Positions 59,338 through 64,000 of a stretch of DNA of 64,000 bases are shown one piece after another. Made by a program: the position numbers and the translations under genes. The stretch's first letter is position 1, and every line of letters begins with the position of its first letter. Source of the DNA: JANXMY01 sp965246745 (GTDB lineage: Bacteria > Armatimonadota > Armatimonadia > Armatimonadales > Capsulimonadaceae); assembly GCA_965246745.1 (NCBI GenBank), contig OZ251980.1:2418001-2482000 (forward strand), written 5' to 3'. The notes below the pieces were generated by a model, which did not search any database, was not told where the DNA came from, and was given only the letters and a program-made list of their open reading frames with translations.

Positions 59338-59536
59338 CCATTTTTGCCGACGGTGGCTTTGCTCTTTTGCCGACGGTGGCTTTGCTCTTTTGCCGACGGT
59401 GGCTTTGCTCTAGGGATATTCGGCCACGTTTGGGTCGCCGTGTTTGATTTGACGCGGCCCTAGGTGGCGATGATTGGCAATTGAGGAGGGTTTCGATTTC
59501 TCTTTTAATGATTTCCGCCGTTTGGGATGCTGACAA
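59324..59536 (-). CDS. Doubtful small basic protein (TTG start)
   Basis: A 70-residue frame starts at TTG 59536 with MSASQTAEIIKREIETLLNC, a believable helical N-terminus, but then becomes very basic and runs through the 23-bp tandem repeat at 59342-59410 into the palindrome. GGAAG lies 5 nt before the start. It may be real but truncated, or spurious. Confidence 0.25.
   Translation of the reverse strand: MSASQTAEIIKREIETLLNCQSSPPRAASNQTRRPKRGRISLEQSHRRQKSKATVGKRAKPPSAKMAQAR
59342..59410. repeat. Tandem repeat of a 23-bp unit, three copies
   Basis: TTTTGCCGACGGTGGCTTTG plus CTC repeated three times without change. It lies next to the palindrome at 59301-59337; a shorter TGATGTTGGCTTTT repeat occurs just before. 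Confidence 0.95.
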
Positions 59537-59584
59537 ATATGCTTCCGCGGGAACTATCCCCTGAAATCGCTTGGGTGAGGCACG

Positions 59585-59962
59585 TCACGTATCCGCCCCA
59601 AACGACGCTTCCAGCGCGGCGAGCGCGGCGTCTTCGAGGTAAGGCATATCCCTGACGGAACGTCCGTCGGTCATACGCAGAATGACCTGAGTGCGGGCTG
59701 GGAAATTGGTCACGATTACCACGCTTTGATTCTCATCAGTCCGAGTGTGCAGCCGAGCACGTCGGGCATGACGCATTTCCTTGGTACCCATGCGCCTCAG
59801 CATCCAGCCCGCTTTTTCTGCCGCATGGACATCGCAGGGAGCGAAAGTCCACGCGGCCCCCCACCCACCGCTCTCGCGTATTTGCATTACATCATAGGAA
59901 CTGCCCCGTTGGTAAAACGTGCGCAGTTCCGCAAACTCTTTCATCTCGTCCTGGTTCATCAT
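59585..59962 (-). CDS. Hypothetical protein
   Basis: The protein has 125 residues, starting MMNQDEMKEFAELRTFYQRG, with GGACGAG before the ATG. A mixed alpha/beta character is visible (GGWGAAWTFAPCDVHAAEKA, then ENQSVVIVTNFPARTQVILR). No family is recognised. It lies 99 nt downstream of the serine recombinase and belongs to the element. Confidence 0.55.
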   Translation of the reverse strand: MMNQDEMKEFAELRTFYQRGSSYDVMQIRESGGWGAAWTFAPCDVHAAEKAGWMLRRMGTKEMRHARRARLHTRTDENQSVVIVTNFPARTQVILRMTDGRSVRDMPYLEDAALAALEASFGADT

Positions 59963-60061
59963 CTCGTCCTTTGTCGTTGGGAGTAAGAAGCCGCAGGTCT
60001 TACTCCATTATCGTTGTTGTGAGTTCGTCGTTTCAGGATAAGGTCCGCGTCTGATGCAAAG

Positions 60062-61963
60062 TCACACGGCGTCACCCAAAGCGTCGAATTCAGCCTCTCT
60101 TGCAGGGAAGGCAGGCGTATATCCAGGCGTCACATCGCGTGGGCTCCATTCGTACTTGTTGTTCTTCCAAGAGCGCTCCAGGCCGTCGTGGAAGCATTTG
60201 GGAGCGGGGAAATCGGCGACGCCCCCGACCATTTCTGAAACTTTGGCAGGCCGTAGTTGCGTTGCGTTTGAGTGCCTATCGCCGTCTGTGCTGCGGAAGA
60301 GATGGACTGTGTGGTACGTTCCCCAGGCTGTCAGCACGACCAGATCTCCTAAATCGTCTTTAGGGCGTACATTACGCCTGTCCCGCACGTCAAAATCTTC
60401 GCTCGGAAGAACAGCGATCCACCGAACCACCGCTCGGATCGCATCGCGTCGTACGGCTTCAGATACAGTTTTGATGTCTTGTAGGGCAGGCACGATGTCC
60501 CGCATTTTCGTGGACCTCAGCATCACCAAACGCAATTCTCCCCGTAGGCGTGCGATCTCGTTCTTGGCATCCTCCTGCATCGACACCAGCAAATCGGGAT
60601 CAATATTACTGCGATGATATTTGGGCAGTTCATCGCGGTAATGGCGCTCCGCTTCGCACAACTCCCGCTGCAAAGCAGACTGCTCCTGAGCAAGCATCAG
60701 CGCTTGATCATCCAGTCCACGCTCGTGGATTTCGGCCAGCAGCAACGGGGCCAGTGTTTCATCGATGTAGGCGTCTAGGATGTCAAGCCTTATGTTGGAC
60801 AGACGGTGGTTACACCACGTGTATCCGCGCCCTTCGCGCCGCATCCAATAGCGCCGTATACCATCTGATCCGTCCAACAGTCCTCGTGCCTGGGTCGTTT
60901 GCACCGTCAAAGCCTGCCCACATATACCACACCGCATGCGCCCATTGAGGGCGTACTTGTTGCGAGTGGACTTGGAACCCGTGGATTGAGCCTTGATCTT
61001 TTCCTGGACCCTCGTGAAAAGCTCTAAGGAGACAATGGGTTCTCCCTCGTACAGAAACGCAGAGCAGTCCCATTCCTGTCCGTCGTGCCGCTGCTTGCCG
61101 ACGTAGCGCACGTCCTGAAGCATCCTGCGGATTTGCTGATCGTAAATCTGATCCCGCGTCTGGGCAGTCCGTTTCACGGAGCGCTTGTCGTGCAGGTCGG
61201 GTGTCCAGACAAATCCCTCGCTTTTGAGCAGCCGCCTGATCTGGTCAGGTGTCAGCGGTCCTTTCTCGTCCTCTCCTGAATAAAATAGACGGAAAATGCG
61301 CCGCACCACTTCGTGCTCTTCGGGTAGGTGTCGCACCGCGCCCGATTTCGGACCCGCCGACCGAAAGCCCAAAGAATTGCAGTTACCGACCATCTTGCCC
61401 TTGGCGCGCGACCTTGATACACCACGGCCCGAGTTGACAGCGGCGTGTTCACGCTGGCTCTGAGCATTGACCGCGTTGATCAGTACGCTTTCCCTGCCTT
61501 CAGGCGAAGCGATGTCCACAAAACCATTTCGGTCCATGAGCAGGCAACCCTTCTTCCCCATGATCGTGATGGCCTGCGAAGCGATTTCCGCTGATCTCCA
61601 TAAGCGATCTAGCGACCATACAATTACGCACTTGATCGTGCCTGCCTGAACGCCGCGCATCAGGCGGGTGAAGACGGGTCTGGTGCGTGCGGGTTCTTGC
61701 AGGTCTCCCTCTAGGCCCGACCCTCCGCCGCCTGCCCAGAATTCGTCGCCGCCGTGTCCCGCTTCTTCTTCCATCCAGTCTTCCTCGGTGACGGAAATAC
61801 CAAATTCCGCCGCGGTCTCAAAGCAGGCTTCACGTTGATCGTCCAGGGACTTTTGCGATCTGTCGTTTTTTGTGGACTTCCTGCCGTAGAGCTTACTGTC
61901 GCCTGGCAAAAGCATTGTTCCGCTGGACAGAACGGTTTCCCGTCCGAAAACATCTTTTCTCAT
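60062..61963 (-). CDS. Large serine recombinase
   Basis: The protein has 633 residues from MRKDVFGRETVLSS at 61961-61963, preferred because GGAAGG lies 6 nt upstream while the ATG seven codons earlier overlaps the TATAAT promoter box. The catalytic domain has YGRKST (Ser30) and VIVWSLDRLWRSAE with the conserved arginine. A recombinase domain (GFRSAGPKSGAVRHLPEEH) and a zinc ribbon (MRCGICGQALTV, then YTWCNHRL) follow, then a coiled coil. Such enzymes integrate phages and mobile elements between attP and attB without tRNA preference. It likely moved this accessory region or a part of it. Confidence 0.93.
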   Translation of the reverse strand: MRKDVFGRETVLSSGTMLLPGDSKLYGRKSTKNDRSQKSLDDQREACFETAAEFGISVTEEDWMEEEAGHGGDEFWAGGGGSGLEGDLQEPARTRPVFTRLMRGVQAGTIKCVIVWSLDRLWRSAEIASQAITIMGKKGCLLMDRNGFVDIASPEGRESVLINAVNAQSQREHAAVNSGRGVSRSRAKGKMVGNCNSLGFRSAGPKSGAVRHLPEEHEVVRRIFRLFYSGEDEKGPLTPDQIRRLLKSEGFVWTPDLHDKRSVKRTAQTRDQIYDQQIRRMLQDVRYVGKQRHDGQEWDCSAFLYEGEPIVSLELFTRVQEKIKAQSTGSKSTRNKYALNGRMRCGICGQALTVQTTQARGLLDGSDGIRRYWMRREGRGYTWCNHRLSNIRLDILDAYIDETLAPLLLAEIHERGLDDQALMLAQEQSALQRELCEAERHYRDELPKYHRSNIDPDLLVSMQEDAKNEIARLRGELRLVMLRSTKMRDIVPALQDIKTVSEAVRRDAIRAVVRWIAVLPSEDFDVRDRRNVRPKDDLGDLVVLTAWGTYHTVHLFRSTDGDRHSNATQLRPAKVSEMVGGVADFPAPKCFHDGLERSWKNNKYEWSPRDVTPGYTPAFPAREAEFDALGDAV

Positions 61964-62363
61964 CTTTATCCTTCCATACCTCATTATAGCATATTTTGAT
62001 AGTATCCAATAACCATGAGCAGATGCTGATAGTTAATGGATACCACCATTTGAGGCAGACCTTGGTGGCCTTGAGGTTCTCTTCGGGATGACAGGTAACG
62101 CCACCTTGCGATCTAAGCAGGGCGGGAAAATATTTTCTCCCCCGCCCAGCGCGTCACCAATACGGCGCAAAGTAGAAACTGAACGCAGGTAGAAACTAAA
62201 CGCCCGCGAACCTGCAACCCATTGAATTGGACCAGCGCATCGTCTACCCGAAGCGGACGCGGCAGGTTGAATGGTCCCGCACACCGCGGCGGGGTAGCGG
62301 CTAAAGCGAGACTCTCAGGCTTCAATCCGCCAACGAGCGAAGCAAGACATATTTTCGCGCCCC
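61964..62363. other. Intergenic region right of the recombinase
   Basis: It starts with the recombinase promoter (TATAAT on the minus strand near 61983-61988). No gene is convincing in the remainder; GTAGAAACT(G/A)AACGC occurs twice around 62171-62205. An attachment site might lie here. Confidence 0.4.
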
Positions 62364-62396
62364 TTGACAATTCGTATCACATAGTGGTATAACTAT
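62364..62396 (+). promoter_or_regulatory. Promoter and operator of the ArsR operon
   Basis: TTGACA (62364-62369), 18 nt, then TATAAC (62388-62393). The palindrome CATAGT-GGTATA-ACTATG (62379-62396) overlaps the -10 box, a typical ArsR/SmtB operator position. The ATG follows 9 nt after the -10 box, so the message is nearly leaderless. Confidence 0.8.
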
Positions 62397-62402
62397 GTTG
62401 CA

Positions 62403-62720
62403 ATGTTAAATGAACGAAAACACGATGACCTCATTGACATGGAGACTTTGGAGCGGGTCGCGCCTATTATACGGAACGCGGCTCATCCGACGCGCCTGCG
62501 GATTCTGGACTACTTACGGCAGCAGGGGCAGTCTTGCAGTGTGACGGAGATCACTGCCGCTGCGGGGATCGGCCAAGCACTTGTCAGTCAGCAGCTTCGC
62601 ATTCTAAAAGATCAGGGAGTATTGGCCGCGCGGCGCGAAGGCAATTATGTTTTCTATGAGATCGCCGACCGAAGTGTGCTGCTTCTGCTGGATTGTATTC
62701 GCCAGCATCAACCGAAATGA
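62403..62720 (+). CDS. ArsR-family repressor, possibly persulfide-responsive
   Basis: The protein has 105 residues. The winged helix is plain: HPTRLRILDYLRQQGQSCSV, then AAGIGQALVSQQLRILKDQG and LAARREGNYVFYEI. The metal-binding ELCVCD motif of ArsR is absent, but two cysteines (Cys45, Cys98) are present. A pair of cysteines and a rhodanese/MBL operon recall the sulfide/persulfide sensors BigR and SqrR, although the cysteine spacing differs. It likely represses its own operon. Confidence 0.88.
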   Translation: MLNERKHDDLIDMETLERVAPIIRNAAHPTRLRILDYLRQQGQSCSVTEITAAAGIGQALVSQQLRILKDQGVLAARREGNYVFYEIADRSVLLLLDCIRQHQPK

Positions 62721-63223
62721 TACGGTGCGAAGCAATGAATAAGCAGTCCGTGCAAACCGAACGTGGTGTCCTTTGGGTCGCAGCTCAGATTCCGTTGCTG
62801 CTGCTTACTTTGAGCCTCCCTGCTCTTGTGCCAGCAGGGACAGCACCCTGGCCCTTTGGAACCCATTCTTGGCGTAACGGTTTGAGTATTGCGCTGGACT
62901 GTTGTGGTCTGCTGCTTCTCGGGCTTGGTCTACTGAGACTGGGACGTAACCTAACACCGTTTCCACGTCCCAAAGCGGCAGGAGCACTCGTTACGAAAGG
63001 CATCTATGGGCTAGTACGTCATCCGATCTACGGCGGCGTGGTTATGCTGGCTTTCGCCAGCGCAGTGGGTGCTCGGACCTGGCTTGTCATGCCCATCGCA
63101 TTTCTGGTATTGCTTTTTTTTGACCGCAAGGCCAGTCGGGAAGAGGTTTGGCTGGCCGAGCAATTTCAAGAATACGCTGCTTATTGCGGCCATACGGCAA
63201 AGTTATTTCCCTGGGTTTATTGA
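62717..63223 (+). CDS. Isoprenylcysteine carboxyl methyltransferase-like membrane protein
   Basis: The protein has 168 residues if it starts at the ATGA overlap (62717). Four hydrophobic helices are visible and the C-terminal half has the ICMT/PEMT signature: GIYGLVRHPIYGGVVMLAFA and FDRKASREEVWLAEQF. In bacteria the substrate is unknown. Its position in a persulfide-type operon is seen elsewhere, but the role is not clear. Confidence 0.85.
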   Translation: MIRCEAMNKQSVQTERGVLWVAAQIPLLLLTLSLPALVPAGTAPWPFGTHSWRNGLSIALDCCGLLLLGLGLLRLGRNLTPFPRPKAAGALVTKGIYGLVRHPIYGGVVMLAFASAVGARTWLVMPIAFLVLLFFDRKASREEVWLAEQFQEYAAYCGHTAKLFPWVY

Positions 63224-63346
63224 CAGGGATATTCAATGAACCTGAGCGACGACTACTCTGTTCAAATCAACATAGCAACATATCTACTTTAATATACAAC
63301 TTCAAAATCTACGAAGACCGATTGCTCTCAAAAAGGAAATGATGTT

Positions 63347-63904
63347 ATGACAACCCCAATTTCAGTTGCGCGACAGTTTGGAGAAGTGACTGCTCAGGAA
63401 GCAGAAACACTGTTACGTCAAGAAGGAGCCGTTCTGCTCGATGTTCGCGGCTTCGATGAGTTCGCGGCGGGCCATGTGCCGCTTTCGACGTGCATTCCCC
63501 TGCCTGATTTAGAGCGGCGTGCAGGGGATATTCCTACGGACCGCCCCGTCTTGCTCCTCTGCCAATCGGGGGGCCGTAGCGCCCTCGCCGCCGAGCGCCT
63601 TCGCGCCCTGGGCATGGACAACGTCACGGATGTTCAGGGCGGGTTCAACGCCTGGCGGCAGGCGGGGCTGCCCACCATCAGGCAGACCAGCGCCATACCC
63701 TTGGAGCGTCAGGTGAGGATCGCGGCGGGTTCGCTGGTCCTCGGCTTCTCTCTGCTGGGGTTCTTCGTCAACCCCTTTTTCTTCTACGGCTCGGCACTGA
63801 TCGGCTTCATGCTGACCCTGACGGGGGCGCTGGGCATCTGCCCGATGATGTCCGCCCTGAAACTGCTCCCCTGGAACCGCGTCTCGCCCACTTGCGCCAA
63901 GTAA
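63347..63904 (+). CDS. Rhodanese with C-terminal DUF2892-type membrane domain
   Basis: The protein has 185 residues. The rhodanese domain carries LLDVRGFDEFAAGHVP and the active-site loop LCQSGGRSA with Cys72. Residues about 120-185 form two hydrophobic helices (VLGFSLLGFFVNPFFFYGSA), the DUF2892 (YgaP-like) part. It transfers sulfane sulfur at the membrane. It precedes the MBL-fold gene, its usual partner in persulfide detoxification. Confidence 0.93.
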   Translation: MTTPISVARQFGEVTAQEAETLLRQEGAVLLDVRGFDEFAAGHVPLSTCIPLPDLERRAGDIPTDRPVLLLCQSGGRSALAAERLRALGMDNVTDVQGGFNAWRQAGLPTIRQTSAIPLERQVRIAAGSLVLGFSLLGFFVNPFFFYGSALIGFMLTLTGALGICPMMSALKLLPWNRVSPTCAK

Positions 63905-63948
63905 GGAGCGTCGGCGACCAAGCCTCCGACTTGAAAGGAAATACAACC

Positions 63949-64000
63949 ATGTTCTTCAAACCCTACTATCTGGGCTGTCTGGCCCACGCTTCGTACCTGA
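63949..64000 (+). CDS. MBL-fold hydrolase / persulfide dioxygenase, N-terminus only (cut by window edge)
   Basis: The frame reads MFFKPYYLGCLAHASYL and runs off the window. The start FFK-x-Y-x-LGCLAHASYL is that of MBL-fold persulfide dioxygenase-like proteins (ETHE1-type) usually found with rhodaneses. AAAGGA lies about 8 nt before the ATG. The metal-binding HxHxDH is beyond the window. Confidence 0.75.
   Translation, partial: MFFKPYYLGCLAHASYL

Noticed and set aside
62113..62370. 85-residue minus-strand frame left of the ArsR gene
   Set aside because: It overlaps the ArsR promoter and lacks a ribosome site or recognisable fold.

Overview
The window is GC-rich bacterial chromosome from a lineage I cannot place with confidence. 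A tandem-domain ThyX, a PadR/HAAS pair, a collagen-like lipoprotein, a SAM-I riboswitch on metK and many TANNNT boxes only 5-9 nt before start codons would fit a deep-branching, free-living group such as Armatimonadota, but this is a guess from gene content, not a classification.

Left part (1-31 kb): scattered housekeeping and signalling genes, mostly on the minus strand. They include an RNase HI-like gene cut by the window edge, a GNAT acetyltransferase, a PAS-GGDEF-HD-GYP gene with an apparent frameshift, a secreted YVTN-propeller/phosphoesterase, a tandem ThyX, an ECF sigma factor with its membrane partner, a duplicated AraC locus with three predicted peptidases, dihydrolipoamide dehydrogenase, tRNA-Leu(UAA), a PadR/HAAS pair, a PIN-domain toxin-antitoxin pair beside a duplicated metK 3' end, riboswitch-controlled metK, and an aldo/keto reductase coupled to a zinc alcohol dehydrogenase. 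Five long nested inverted repeats are spread through this part. They share an architecture rather than one sequence, and one of them encloses a REP-associated (Y1) tyrosine transposase gene.

Middle (31.6-50.8 kb): one plus-strand exopolysaccharide operon of 17 genes, most of them overlapping or nearly abutting. It begins with a Wzc-like tyrosine autokinase and a Wza-like export protein, continues with a Wzt-type ABC ATPase whose permease partner is absent, nine or ten glycosyltransferases (one GT10-like), an acyltransferase-3, two left-handed beta-helix acyltransferases and a Wzy/ligase-like membrane protein. From within wzt to about 39.5 kb the sequence is visibly more AT-rich, which suggests a swapped serotype-like cassette.

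Right part (51-62 kb): an accessory region that begins at a 3'-half fragment of tRNA-His and contains three XRE regulators, a four-gene overlapping operon with two predicted PD-(D/E)XK nucleases (one Cas4-like) behind a palindromic operator, several unknown lipoprotein and hypothetical genes, and a large serine recombinase. It looks like an integrated element that may continue past the window.

End (62.4-64 kb): an ArsR-family repressor, a membrane methyltransferase-like protein, a rhodanese and the start of an MBL-fold gene, together resembling a persulfide-detoxification operon.
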